NCBI GenBank assembly: GCA_013912105.1
Contig: JACERY010000002.1
Coordinates: 62,001 to 126,000 of the forward strand
Origin: Acidimicrobiales bacterium
GTDB lineage: Bacteria > Actinomycetota > Acidimicrobiia > Acidimicrobiales > UBA8592
Length of the DNA stretch: 64,000 nucleotides
Reading direction: 5' to 3'
Below, piece by piece: positions 38,176-48,025 of the stretch (position 1 is its first letter; every line of letters begins with the position of its first letter). Under the pieces are notes generated by a model. That model saw only the letters and a list, made by a program, of their open reading frames with translations, was not told where the DNA came from and did not search any database. A program made the translations under genes and the position numbers.

Positions 38176-39348
38176 ATGACTAGTGTCGCAGTACTCGGGT
38201 CAACAGGTTCAATAGGAACTCAAACCCTTGATGTTATAAGAAACAGCCCAGAAGATTTTTCAGTTGACGTGTTAGCGGCTGGTTCTTCTGCTGACCAAGT
38301 GATGAAACAAATAGTAGAATTTAAGCCGCAAGTAGTTGTTATGGCTCAGCCAAAAGCTGCTGATAAAATCCGATCAGAGTTTCATGATCTTCAGGTTTAT
38401 TCTGGGCAGGAAGCTCTTGAGAAAGCTGCGACGCAAAGCGATGTAGTTGTTAATGCCATAGTCGGGTTTGCTGGCCTTCCGGTTACTCTTTCCGCATTGA
38501 AAGCCGGAAAACGTCTTGCCTTAGCAAATAAAGAATCTTTAATTGCTGGGGGCCCTGTGGTTCGAAAAGTGCGAAAGACTCTTAACGCTGAAATCATCCC
38601 TGTGGATAGTGAGCATTGCGCTTTGCATCAATGCTTAAAAGATAATTCAGTTAACTTAGAAAATCCGAATGACTTCGTTAAAAAACTTTTGATAACAGCT
38701 AGCGGTGGCCCATTTCGGGAATGGCATGAAGCCCAATTGCAGGAAATAACAGTCGATGATGCTCTCAAACACCCAACTTGGAATATGGGTCCAAAAATAA
38801 CTATCGATTCATCAACGTTGATGAATAAAGGACTTGAAGTCATTGAAGCTCATGAGTTATTTGCAATCCCGTACGACCAAATTCAAGTCGTTGTTCATCC
38901 TCAATCTATTGTTCACTCAATGGTTGAGTTCGTTGACAGCTCTGTTATCGCCCAAATGTCAATGCCCGACATGAGGTTGCCTATTACATACGCACTTCAA
39001 TATCCAAAACGGGGAAGAGCTTCATGGGGGGCAATTGATTGGAGCAACCTTAAAAGACTTGATTTTGATGAACCTAACAAGAAGGCATTTCCTTGTTTAG
39101 AGTTAGCATTTCAGGCTGGCAAGATAGGGGAAACGGCTCCTGCGTGGCTTAACGCTGCAAACGAGATTGCTGTTGAAGCATTCCTTAACGGGAAAATCCC
39201 GTGGATCAGAATCTCAACGATTATTGAAGAAACACTAAATCAATACGATAGTGGACTAGCAGAAACGGAAAATGATATTTATACAGCAGATGCGAAAGCT
39301 CGATTAACAGCTCAAACAATCCTTGAAAATTTCGATCATGGGCAGTAA
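38176..39348 (+). CDS. dxr: 1-deoxy-D-xylulose 5-phosphate reductoisomerase
   Basis: VAVLGSTGSIGTQTLDVI, LANKESLIAGGPVV, PVDSEHCALHQCL, ITASGGPFREW, STLMNKGLEVIEAHELF. Confidence 0.97.
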   Translation: MTSVAVLGSTGSIGTQTLDVIRNSPEDFSVDVLAAGSSADQVMKQIVEFKPQVVVMAQPKAADKIRSEFHDLQVYSGQEALEKAATQSDVVVNAIVGFAGLPVTLSALKAGKRLALANKESLIAGGPVVRKVRKTLNAEIIPVDSEHCALHQCLKDNSVNLENPNDFVKKLLITASGGPFREWHEAQLQEITVDDALKHPTWNMGPKITIDSSTLMNKGLEVIEAHELFAIPYDQIQVVVHPQSIVHSMVEFVDSSVIAQMSMPDMRLPITYALQYPKRGRASWGAIDWSNLKRLDFDEPNKKAFPCLELAFQAGKIGETAPAWLNAANEIAVEAFLNGKIPWIRISTIIEETLNQYDSGLAETENDIYTADAKARLTAQTILENFDHGQ

Positions 39349-40624
39349 AAAAGAATCTCGACTAGGTGCATCAGCAACTCATGGTGATCTAAGCAACGAA
39401 GGAAATGGGTCAATCATTGGAATGGTCACGATCCTTGCTTTATTAATTCTCCTAGGAGTAAGTGCCGGCAAGGCAGGAGTAATTGTTGTTCTTTCCCTCG
39501 TAGCTATGCTATTCCTTCATGAACTCGCTCACTATCTCGTCGCCAAAAAGGCTGGGATGAAAGTTACAGAGTTTTTTATAGGCTTTGGGCCCAAAATTTG
39601 GTCATTTCGAAAAGGCGAAACTGAGTACGGTTTGAAGGGAATTCCTGCGGGTGCATATGTTCGAGTTATAGGAATGAATAACCTTGACCCTGTAAATCCC
39701 GAAGACGAGAACAGGACCTATCGAAATTCAAAATTCCATCAACGTTTACTCCTAGCAAGCGCCGGTTCGCTAATGCATTTCCTGCTTGCTCTTATCTTGC
39801 TTTATGCCGTCTTAGTAGGTAATGGAATTAAAGTAGACGAATCCGAATGGACAGTAAGGGAAATATTGCAAAATGGACCAGCTGAGCAAATAGGAATTGA
39901 AGCAGGAGATCAGATTATTTCTTTTAATGCGCAGCCGGTAAATAATTGGCAAAATTTTGCTTCTTCAATTGCTGAAATGCCCAATGAAATGGTTACTTTG
40001 GAAATTCTTCGAGATGGCGAAACGTTTTCTTTACAAGGCCAATTAGGGCAACGTGATGCCGGCTCAATAGGCCAAACAGAAGGAAGCGGCTTTTTAGGTA
40101 TAGCAAGAAGTGACTTTTCGAATGAAAAAGTAAATCCCGCAAAAGCTGTAATAGAGACAGGAAAAGAGTTCGGATTTCTTGCGAAAGAAACAATTGTTGG
40201 GCTTGGTAATTTCTTTAGCCCTAATGGTTTAGGCAGTTTCTTCTCGGACGTTTTTGAAGTAGATTCAACAGATTCTGAAGAGGAAGTCTTAAGTTCTTCA
40301 AGAAGCGAAGAAGGCAGAGTTGTTTCTGTTGTGGGAGCTACAAGAATTGGTGCACAACTGACCGAAACAGGGTGGCCAGGTCTACTTCTTTTCCTCGCAA
40401 CTATTAACGTCTTCGTAGGTTTATTTAATTTAATTCCGTTACTTCCTCTAGATGGTGGACATATCGCGGTTGCGGTATATGAACGAATCAGAAGTCGAAA
40501 GGGCATTAGATATCATGCTGACGCATCCAAACTTCTTCCATTAACTTACGCTGTAGTTTTTGCCTTGATATTTATAGGAATTGCTGCCGTATACCTAGAC
40601 ATCGCAGACCCAATATCCCTCTAG
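39338..40624 (+). CDS. rseP: RseP-like site-2 protease (M50) with PDZ domain
   Basis: Active-site FLHELAHYLVAKKAGMKVTEFFIGFGPKIWSF, PDZ GPAEQIGIEAGDQIISFN, NLIPLLPLDGGHI. Confidence 0.95.
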   Translation: MGSKKESRLGASATHGDLSNEGNGSIIGMVTILALLILLGVSAGKAGVIVVLSLVAMLFLHELAHYLVAKKAGMKVTEFFIGFGPKIWSFRKGETEYGLKGIPAGAYVRVIGMNNLDPVNPEDENRTYRNSKFHQRLLLASAGSLMHFLLALILLYAVLVGNGIKVDESEWTVREILQNGPAEQIGIEAGDQIISFNAQPVNNWQNFASSIAEMPNEMVTLEILRDGETFSLQGQLGQRDAGSIGQTEGSGFLGIARSDFSNEKVNPAKAVIETGKEFGFLAKETIVGLGNFFSPNGLGSFFSDVFEVDSTDSEEEVLSSSRSEEGRVVSVVGATRIGAQLTETGWPGLLLFLATINVFVGLFNLIPLLPLDGGHIAVAVYERIRSRKGIRYHADASKLLPLTYAVVFALIFIGIAAVYLDIADPISL

Positions 40625-40635
40625 AATGAAAAATA

Positions 40636-41856
40636 ATGCAAAACACATCACAAATACCTAGAAAACAAACGAAACAGATTGCTGTAGGTTCTGTCCTCGT
40701 AGGCGGCGGTGCTCCAATTACTGTTCAGTCAATGACCACTACCAAGACATCAGATGTTGAAGGGACGTTGCAACAGATCTACGCCTTGGCAGCAGCTGGA
40801 GCTGACATAGTGAGATGTACCTGTAATGACACCGCTGCAGCTGAGGGTCTAGCAAGTATTGTTCCTCGCTCACCGATACCAGTTGTTGCTGACGTGCACA
40901 ATCAATATAAAATGGCGCTTGCTGCTATCGCTTCGGGTGTTGATTGTCTTCGGTTAAATCCAGGAAACATACGAAGACCAGAACATATCAGAGCCGTTGC
41001 CGAGTCTGCAGGTGAGAATGAAGTTCCAATTCGGATCGGGGTTAATGGCGGATCCTTACATCCTGATCTTTATGAAAAATATGGTGGCAAAGTAACTCCT
41101 GAAGCGATGGTTGAATCAGCAATGGCTGAGCTTTCGTATTTCGATGAAGTCGGGTTTGATGCTGTCAAAATTTCAGTGAAAGCTTCAGATGTAACTTTAA
41201 TGGTTGAAGCCTACAGGCAGCTAAGTGAAATAACGGATCATCCCCTCCATTTGGGTGTTACCGAAGCCGGACCGCCACCGTCTGGGCTTATTAAGTCAAC
41301 TGCTGGAATAGCGACATTACTTCTTGAGGGTATTGGGGACACTATCCGTTATTCATTAACAACGGACCCGGTTCAGGAAGTTAAAGCCGGGCGCCAATTG
41401 TTAGAAGCACTCGGGTTGCGTAAAAGAAAGAATGTTGACCTCATCGCATGTCCAAGTTGTGGACGAGCGGAAGTAGATGTCTATGACGTTGCTGCAAGAG
41501 CCCAATCCGCCTTTGAAGACAAAGAGATACCTCTTCAAATAGCAATTATGGGGTGTGTAGTTAACGGTCCAGGTGAAGCGCGAGATGCAGACCTGGGAAT
41601 AGCAGCTGGAAATAAACGAGGTCATTTGTTTGTGAAAGGCCAAAATGTTGCTGTTGTAAAAGAAGATGAAATGGTTGAGACTTTAGTTGAGTGGGCAGAA
41701 TTTATAACAGAAAATGGAACTGAGGCAGCGCTTGCCAGAGTAGACCTAGAAAAGGCGAAAAAAGAAGCAGAAAAAGATAGAAAGAATTTATTGCTCGAAC
41801 AAGGGCATGACGTTAACGAAGACGAAAAAAGAGTTGAGCTCATTAGAAAGATCTAG
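40636..41856 (+). CDS. ispG: 4-hydroxy-3-methylbut-2-en-1-yl diphosphate synthase
   Basis: ITVQSMTTTKTSDVEGTLQQI, RLNPGNI, LIACPSCGRAEVDVY, IMGCVVNGPGEARDADLGIA. Confidence 0.97.
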   Translation: MQNTSQIPRKQTKQIAVGSVLVGGGAPITVQSMTTTKTSDVEGTLQQIYALAAAGADIVRCTCNDTAAAEGLASIVPRSPIPVVADVHNQYKMALAAIASGVDCLRLNPGNIRRPEHIRAVAESAGENEVPIRIGVNGGSLHPDLYEKYGGKVTPEAMVESAMAELSYFDEVGFDAVKISVKASDVTLMVEAYRQLSEITDHPLHLGVTEAGPPPSGLIKSTAGIATLLLEGIGDTIRYSLTTDPVQEVKAGRQLLEALGLRKRKNVDLIACPSCGRAEVDVYDVAARAQSAFEDKEIPLQIAIMGCVVNGPGEARDADLGIAAGNKRGHLFVKGQNVAVVKEDEMVETLVEWAEFITENGTEAALARVDLEKAKKEAEKDRKNLLLEQGHDVNEDEKRVELIRKI

Positions 41857-41910
41857 CTTCCATTATTGTTTTATGGAATCAAGTGCTGATGCAACGCCGG
41901 GAATCAAGGA

Positions 41911-41916
41911 TATAAT
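41911..41916 (+). promoter_or_regulatory. Consensus -10 box (TATAAT) upstream of rimP
   Basis: aaggaTATAATgatt; no convincing -35. Confidence 0.35.
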
Positions 41917-41942
41917 GATTAGGTCTTGAATTCCTAAGGAAA

Positions 41943-41970
41943 AAAAGGCGTGGGAAATCCCACGCCTTTT
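41943..41970 (+). terminator. Strong hairpin with flanking A and T tracts between ispG and rimP (terminator or attenuator)
   Basis: aaaaggcgtggg-aaat-cccacgcctttt: perfect 12-bp stem, 4-nt loop. Confidence 0.8.
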
Positions 41971-42012
41971 GTGGATATGGGGCTATTTATATTGAAAAAG
42001 AAAGGAGAAGAA

Positions 42013-42519
42013 ATGAGCATTGTGAAAAAAGTAACATCGCTGGTAGAAGATCTTCTCCAAACAACTAAATACCGACTATACGACGTCGAACAGAATGCTG
42101 GTATTTTGAAAATCACAGTTAATTCCCCAAGCGGGGTAACTCTAGACGAACTTGCTGAGATTAATCGCAAAATTTCACACGACCTAGATGAGAAAGATCC
42201 GATCCCCAGTAAATACACATTGGAAGTTTCTAGTCCTGGCCTTGAACGGAAATTGAGAACAAATAACCATTTCCTAGGGGCAGTGAATGAAAAAATTACC
42301 GTAAAACTGGGTCCACATATCGAGGGAGACCGTCGACTTGAGGGGATCCTTAGACAAGTAACTGATGAACTCTTGACTCTTGAAACAGTCACTAAGGAAG
42401 TGCGTGAAATTAAATTTCAAGATGTGACGCAAGCAAAAACGGTTTTTGAGTGGGAGAAGAACCCAAAGCCAGGAAAACAAAATGGGAAACACCAAGTTTC
42501 ATCCATCCAGAATAGATAA
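42013..42519 (+). CDS. rimP: Ribosome maturation factor RimP
   Basis: YRLYDVEQNAGILKITVNSPSGVTLDELAEINRKISHDLDEKDPIPSKYTLEVSSPGLERKL; SD aaaggag before the ATG at 42013. The track start 41950 lies within the hairpin. Confidence 0.93.
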   Translation: MSIVKKVTSLVEDLLQTTKYRLYDVEQNAGILKITVNSPSGVTLDELAEINRKISHDLDEKDPIPSKYTLEVSSPGLERKLRTNNHFLGAVNEKITVKLGPHIEGDRRLEGILRQVTDELLTLETVTKEVREIKFQDVTQAKTVFEWEKNPKPGKQNGKHQVSSIQNR

Positions 42520-42530
42520 AGGAAAAAAAC

Positions 42531-43889
42531 ATGAACGCTGAAATGAAGGAAGCAATAAACGCAATTGCAGCAGATAAAGGAATGAAACCAGATGTCCTCT
42601 ATGCGGTTTTAGCAGACGCTCTTGAGTCAGCTTATAAGAAAATGCCAGAGGCTTATGAATACGCATGGGTCACAATCGATCCCGAAACGATGGAATATAG
42701 GGTAATAGCCCAAGAGCTTGATGATGAAGGCGAACCTTACGGTGAGGAATTTGAGGTAACTCCAGATAATTTTGGCCGGATTGCCGCATTAGCTTTTAAG
42801 CAAGTTCTTGTCCAAGGAATACGCGAAGAAGAACGAGAACAGAAATATGAAGAATACGCAGGAAGAGAAGGGGATATAGTAACCGGCATCATTCAGCAAA
42901 GCGATAGTCGATATACGTTGCTGGATCTCGGCCGCGTAGAAGCTCTTTTGCCTAGAGCAGAACAGGTTCCCAATGAGCGTCCAGACAGTAACACTAGGAT
43001 CAAGGCATATATCGTCGAAGTGAGAAAAACTGCTAAAGGTCCGCAAATTGTTGTTAGTCGAACTCACCCTGGTTTGATCAAACGCTTGTTTGAACTAGAG
43101 GTGCCGGAAATTGCCGATGGCATTGTAGAAATCAGGTCATGTGCACGTGAACCGGGCCACAGGACAAAAATAGCTGTTTGGTCTAACGACCCTAATGTGG
43201 ATCCAGTTGGGGCCTGTGTCGGAGCTAGCGGGGCAAGAGTCAGAATGATAGTCAACGAACTTCGTGGAGAGAAAATAGACATAGTTCCATTTTCTGAAGA
43301 GCCAGAGGAATTTGTTTCAAAAGCTCTCTCACCTGCCAAAGTCAAAGAAGTTCGTATAGATATGGAAACCGGAACCGCAGATGTTATTGTCCCCGACTAT
43401 CAGTTGTCGCTTGCTATCGGGAAAGAAGGACAGAATGCAAGATTATCCGCACGGCTTACAGGCTGGCGCATTGATATAAAGTCTGAAACTCAACAAGCTG
43501 AAGAAGACGAATATGAAAAAGTTGATTGGGCCGAGGGAGAATGGGTCGTTGATTCAGAAACAGGAGAACAGGTATGGCAGCCTGCCGAAGGGGGCCCAGC
43601 CCTTTCAGCTGAAGAATGGGAAGCGAACACTGAAGATGAGCCCGAGAATGCTGATGATAGTCAAAGCGATGAAAATGAAAATAGTTCTTTGCCTGACTCT
43701 GAAAATATCGAGCCTGAACTTAATTCAGAAGAAGCGCCAAACGAAAATCCTGATGATGTATCTGATCAAGGAGAAGAAGATTCTGGCCCTGTTGTAGAGG
43801 AATCTCTGGAAGAAGATGGACTCAAAGATTCTGCCCCTGTTGCAGAAGATTCTCTGGAAGAAGATGGACTCGAAGATACAAACGGCTAG
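42531..43889 (+). CDS. nusA: Transcription termination/antitermination factor NusA
   Basis: KEAINAIAADKGM, RVEALLPRAEQVPNER, GACVGASGARVRMIVNELRGEKIDIVPFSEEPEEFVSKALSPAKV, LAIGKEGQNARLSARLTGWRIDIKSE. Confidence 0.97.
   Translation: MNAEMKEAINAIAADKGMKPDVLYAVLADALESAYKKMPEAYEYAWVTIDPETMEYRVIAQELDDEGEPYGEEFEVTPDNFGRIAALAFKQVLVQGIREEEREQKYEEYAGREGDIVTGIIQQSDSRYTLLDLGRVEALLPRAEQVPNERPDSNTRIKAYIVEVRKTAKGPQIVVSRTHPGLIKRLFELEVPEIADGIVEIRSCAREPGHRTKIAVWSNDPNVDPVGACVGASGARVRMIVNELRGEKIDIVPFSEEPEEFVSKALSPAKVKEVRIDMETGTADVIVPDYQLSLAIGKEGQNARLSARLTGWRIDIKSETQQAEEDEYEKVDWAEGEWVVDSETGEQVWQPAEGGPALSAEEWEANTEDEPENADDSQSDENENSSLPDSENIEPELNSEEAPNENPDDVSDQGEEDSGPVVEESLEEDGLKDSAPVAEDSLEEDGLEDTNG
43779..43874 (+). 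repeat. 48-bp in-frame tandem duplication at the nusA 3' end
   Basis: Two 16-codon units: DSGPVVEESLEEDGLK and DSAPVAEDSLEEDGLE; the DNA is also nearly identical. Confidence 0.85.
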
Positions 43890-43979
43890 TCTATTAAATC
43901 GTAAAGAATGATATTGGGAAGCTAATGAGAAGATAGGGAAAACGAGCCAATAGGCTCTACAAGAAGAGAAGAAACTAAA

Positions 43980-46694
43980 TTGCCAGCAAAAGTACGTGTC
44001 TATGAACTTGCGAGAGAACTAGATATAACAAACAAACAAATAATCTCCTTGTGTGGGTCCTTAGGGATTGATGCTAAGAGTCATTCATCAAGTCTTGTAG
44101 AAGCGCAAGCTGATCGGGTCCGTAGAAAAGCCGAAAGCGAAGGTTTACTAAAGGAACAGGCAGTCGTAGAGCAAGTTCAGGATAAGTCGTCATCAGAAAA
44201 TGAATGGAACGGAAAAGAAAATTCTGGAGAAAGTAAAGTTCCTAAGCCTGTAAGTTCGAAAAAGCCACCGCCCAAGAAGACAAAACCTACTCCCTCTCAA
44301 ACCAAAGCAGAGACTTCGAAACCTGTTGTGAGTTCACGAAAAGTCAAAGCAGCCTCTAAAGATCACGAAACTAAAGCGCAAACGGCTGCGCTGGGTAGCT
44401 TAAAGGATGTGGATAAGGGAGAAGAACAAACCCCTCCTCCTAATGCAAATACGCCTCCAAATCGACCGCCATTGAATGCTCCTCCTCGATCAGCAACTGG
44501 GAAACCTATCCCACCTCCTCCTAGCCCTAGGTCAAAATCAGGAAGGCCAATACCACCTCCTCCCGGCAAAGGCGGTAGGGGACCTGTTAGGGCAGATGAC
44601 AGCAGTAGATCTAATTACCGAGCAAGGCCAGGCGGGCAGTCAACAGGAGGTCCTCGAGGTCAAAGACCTGGAGGGGATAGACCTCGTGGCCCTAGGCCCA
44701 CCGGTGGTCCCAGTACGCCGTTTTTCCCTAAACCCGGTGTGGACGGCAAACCTTCAGGTGGTAAACCAGGAGGCGGCAAACCAGGAGGTGGTCGACCGGG
44801 AGGACCAAACCAGAGGCCTCAGAGAAAAAAGAAAAGTAGAAGAAGGAGAAGACAGGAAGAACTCCAGCCTATGGACTCACCTGCCTATACTCCAGAAGAC
44901 GCTCCAGTGCCCGAAGGAGAGGTTGTTATTGAACGCTCCTCATCGTCAATAGACGTTGCACCTAAATTAAACAGGACAACTGCTGATGTAGTGAGGTTCC
45001 TGATGGAACAAGGTGAGATGGTTACAGCTACCCAGTCTTTGACAGATGATATGATCGAACTTTTTGCTGCAGAAATTGGAGCAGAAGTTCGACTAGTTGA
45101 CCCAGGTGAAGAGCAAGAAATCGAGCTACAGAAGAAACTACAAATTGATGATTCAACATCGGCCGATAAGTTGCCAGAAAGGCCACCGGTCATAACTGTG
45201 ATGGGACATGTTGACCATGGGAAAACAAAGCTATTGGATCAAATCCGAAAAGCAAATATTGTTGCAGGTGAAGCTGGGGGGATAACACAGCATATTGGGG
45301 CTTATCAGGTAGAAGTCAATGGACAAGTATTGACATTTATAGATACCCCAGGCCACGCTGCTTTTACTGCGATGCGAGCAAGGGGAGCCGAAGCAACAGA
45401 TATCGTTATCCTTGTAGTGGCTGCTGACGATGGTGTAATGCCGCAAACTATTGAAGCATTAAACCATGCAAAAGCGGCTGGAGTCCCAATAATTGTTGCA
45501 GTTAACAAGATTGATCTTGAAAGCGCTGACCCTCAGCGAGTTCTAAGTGGTTTGGCGGAGCACGAACTTGTTCCGGAGGCATGGGGTGGTGAAACTATAG
45601 TTGTAGAAATTTCTGCATTAGAGAACATTGGCATTCCAGACCTTTTAGAAAATTTAAACGTGGTTGCCGAAGTTGAAGATCTCAGAGCAACACCTGAGGG
45701 AAGAGCTACTGGGGTCGTCCTTGAATCACATCTAGACATCGGTCGCGGACCTGTAGCGACTGTTCTTGTGCAAAGAGGAACTTTATCAGTAGGAGACCCT
45801 ATTGTTGCAGGGCCTTCGTGGGGAAGGGTACGCGCTCTTGTTGCTGACACTGGGGAACAAGTCGATTCTGCTGGACCTTCATGCCCAGTGCAGGTTTTAG
45901 GTATGTCGGACGTTGCAATAGCTGGTGATGAGTTTGTTGTAGCACCTGATGAACGCACGGCTCGAGATGTAGCGGATACTAGAGAGCATTACTACAGAGT
46001 CGCTTCAATTGGACGTGATTCTTCAGCAGGTTCAGGCGGAGGAAGGCTTGAAGACCTCTTTAGCCAAATCAGCACTGGTGAACAAGCTACTCTAAATCTG
46101 ATTCTTAAAGCCGACGTAAACGGTTCACTTGAAGCTGTCAGAGAAAGCATCAAAAAACTCGAAAGAGAAGAAGTTAAAGTCTCATTTGTTCATGTAGGAG
46201 TTGGGGCTATAACTGAAAATGATATTCAACTAGCAGCAACTTCAAACTCGACGGTACTAGGTTTTAACGTCCGCCCAGATCGTAAGGCTCGAGAAATAGC
46301 AGACCATGAGCAAGTGGAAATAAGAAACTATGAAATAATCTACAAACTTCTCGAAGATATCGAAGCAGCCATGGTCGGGATGCTCGTTCCTGAATTTGAA
46401 GAAATTGTTACTGGGGAAGCTGAAGTTCGAGAGATCTATAGAATTCCTCGAATTGGAGCTATTGCTGGTTGCTATGTGCTTGACGGAAAAATTTCCAGAG
46501 GATCAAAGGTACGTTTCCTAAGAGAAGGAACAATTATCTGGAAAGGGGATGTTTCTTCGCTTCGAAGATTTAAAGATGATGTTCCCGAAGTTGCATCTGG
46601 CTATGAGTGCGGAATTGGTCTCTCAGACTTCCAAGACTTAAAGAGCGGCGACATTATTGAGACATACGAAGAGCGGCAAATAGAAATATCCTAA
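43980..46694 (+). CDS. infB: Translation initiation factor IF-2
   Basis: [73 protein letters not shown] start. Confidence 0.98.
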   Translation: MPAKVRVYELARELDITNKQIISLCGSLGIDAKSHSSSLVEAQADRVRRKAESEGLLKEQAVVEQVQDKSSSENEWNGKENSGESKVPKPVSSKKPPPKKTKPTPSQTKAETSKPVVSSRKVKAASKDHETKAQTAALGSLKDVDKGEEQTPPPNANTPPNRPPLNAPPRSATGKPIPPPPSPRSKSGRPIPPPPGKGGRGPVRADDSSRSNYRARPGGQSTGGPRGQRPGGDRPRGPRPTGGPSTPFFPKPGVDGKPSGGKPGGGKPGGGRPGGPNQRPQRKKKSRRRRRQEELQPMDSPAYTPEDAPVPEGEVVIERSSSSIDVAPKLNRTTADVVRFLMEQGEMVTATQSLTDDMIELFAAEIGAEVRLVDPGEEQEIELQKKLQIDDSTSADKLPERPPVITVMGHVDHGKTKLLDQIRKANIVAGEAGGITQHIGAYQVEVNGQVLTFIDTPGHAAFTAMRARGAEATDIVILVVAADDGVMPQTIEALNHAKAAGVPIIVAVNKIDLESADPQRVLSGLAEHELVPEAWGGETIVVEISALENIGIPDLLENLNVVAEVEDLRATPEGRATGVVLESHLDIGRGPVATVLVQRGTLSVGDPIVAGPSWGRVRALVADTGEQVDSAGPSCPVQVLGMSDVAIAGDEFVVAPDERTARDVADTREHYYRVASIGRDSSAGSGGGRLEDLFSQISTGEQATLNLILKADVNGSLEAVRESIKKLEREEVKVSFVHVGVGAITENDIQLAATSNSTVLGFNVRPDRKAREIADHEQVEIRNYEIIYKLLEDIEAAMVGMLVPEFEEIVTGEAEVREIYRIPRIGAIAGCYVLDGKISRGSKVRFLREGTIIWKGDVSSLRRFKDDVPEVASGYECGIGLSDFQDLKSGDIIETYEERQIEIS

Positions 46695-46729
46695 CTATTT
46701 AGATCTAAACACAATTTCAGGTACTTGCA

Positions 46730-47125
46730 ATGGCTAGACGACGCACAAATAGAACGAAAGATTACCAAAGAAGTGCTCGACTCAACGAGTTGCTTCGAGA
46801 GGTGATTGCTGAAGAACTAGAACGAATTGATGACAGTGATTTAGGTTTAATTAGCATTTCTGCAGTGCAAGTAGACAATGAACTCACAAAGGCCAAAATA
46901 TTTCTCTCCGTTCTCAATGAAGATACAGATTTAGTATTGACTCGGATGAATTTCCATAAAGGGAAATTCCGAAAGGCGATAGGCAGTCAAGCAAGAATCA
47001 GAAGAGTTCCCGAGCTAGTCTTCGCAATTGATCCAGCGATTGCTACTGGCGGACGCATAGACGAGATTCTTTCGGAAATTGAAACAAATAGAAGTAGAAA
47101 TCTAGATGACGAAAATCAGTACTAA
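46730..47125 (+). CDS. rbfA: Ribosome-binding factor A
   Basis: RSARLNELLREVIAEELERIDDSDLGLISISAVQVDNELTKAKIFLSVL. Confidence 0.93.
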   Translation: MARRRTNRTKDYQRSARLNELLREVIAEELERIDDSDLGLISISAVQVDNELTKAKIFLSVLNEDTDLVLTRMNFHKGKFRKAIGSQARIRRVPELVFAIDPAIATGGRIDEILSEIETNRSRNLDDENQY

Positions 47126-47984
47126 AAACGGATTTGCCATCATAGATAAAGAAGCGGGATGGACTAGCCATGACGTAGTTGCGCGGGCTAGAAAAATACT
47201 CGATACAAGGAAGGTGGGTCATTCAGGAACTTTAGACCCCCCAGCAACCGGCGTCCTGATCTTGGGTGTTGGTAAGGCGACTAGACTTCTTAGATTCATT
47301 ACAGATTTGCAGAAAGAATATGTTGCTACGATGATCATGGGTTCTGAGACTGATACTTTAGATGCCGAAGGGGAAATAACAAAAACCACTACCACTTACC
47401 CTTCGTTGTCAGACCTACAGGAAAGCGCAAGATCTTTTATAGGTGATATTCAACAAATTCCGCCTATGGTTTCTGCAATCAAAGTTGAGGGAAAGCGACT
47501 CTATGAATTGGCGCGCGAAGGAAAACAAATAGATCGTGAACCTAGAAATATAAAAATAGACAAAATTGAAGTTGCTACCACTCTCGAAGAAAATGTATTT
47601 AAACTAAAGGTTTCTTGTGGGTCAGGAACTTATATTCGCTCCCTAGTTGCTGATATAGCGAAGGAAACTGGATCTTTAGCTCATGTAGGTAAACTTCGGC
47701 GGACAGCTATTGGTTCATTTGAAGAGTCGCTTGCTGAATCTATTGAGAGTGCACAATTGATAACCATGACTGAAGGACTGCGAGACTATCAAAAAATAGA
47801 AGTGGACCTGAAACTAAGTGAACGGGTCAAAGTAGGGGCTGTTCTAAAGGACAATGAATTAGGTGTCGAATATGGGACAGGACCGTGGGTAGTAGTCAAT
47901 TCACAAGATGAACTTCTGGCAGTATATGAAGAATATGGAAACGAAAACGTAAAACCTTCTGTTGTGATCCCGAGTGAGCTGTGA
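47106..47984 (+). CDS. truB: tRNA pseudouridine55 synthase
   Basis: NGFAIIDKEAGWTSHDVVARARKILDTRKVGHSGTLDPPATGVLILGVGKATRLL. Confidence 0.97.
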   Translation: MTKISTKNGFAIIDKEAGWTSHDVVARARKILDTRKVGHSGTLDPPATGVLILGVGKATRLLRFITDLQKEYVATMIMGSETDTLDAEGEITKTTTTYPSLSDLQESARSFIGDIQQIPPMVSAIKVEGKRLYELAREGKQIDREPRNIKIDKIEVATTLEENVFKLKVSCGSGTYIRSLVADIAKETGSLAHVGKLRRTAIGSFEESLAESIESAQLITMTEGLRDYQKIEVDLKLSERVKVGAVLKDNELGVEYGTGPWVVVNSQDELLAVYEEYGNENVKPSVVIPSEL

Positions 47985-48025
47985 CTATGTTCAAATTATG
48001 GGCTGACTTGAAAGTGAATTGGTAA

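Noticed and set aside
39910-40506. 198-aa minus-strand ORF
   Set aside because: Antisense to the rseP PDZ region; no recognisable motifs.
44730-44815. Short spaced repeats resembling a CRISPR or minisatellite
   Set aside because: Units of GGxKPGG codons within infB; no spacer diversity, part of the protein coding sequence.
44476-44952. 158-aa plus-strand ORF
   Set aside because: Alternative frame over the repetitive Pro/Gly-rich part of infB; composition artefact.
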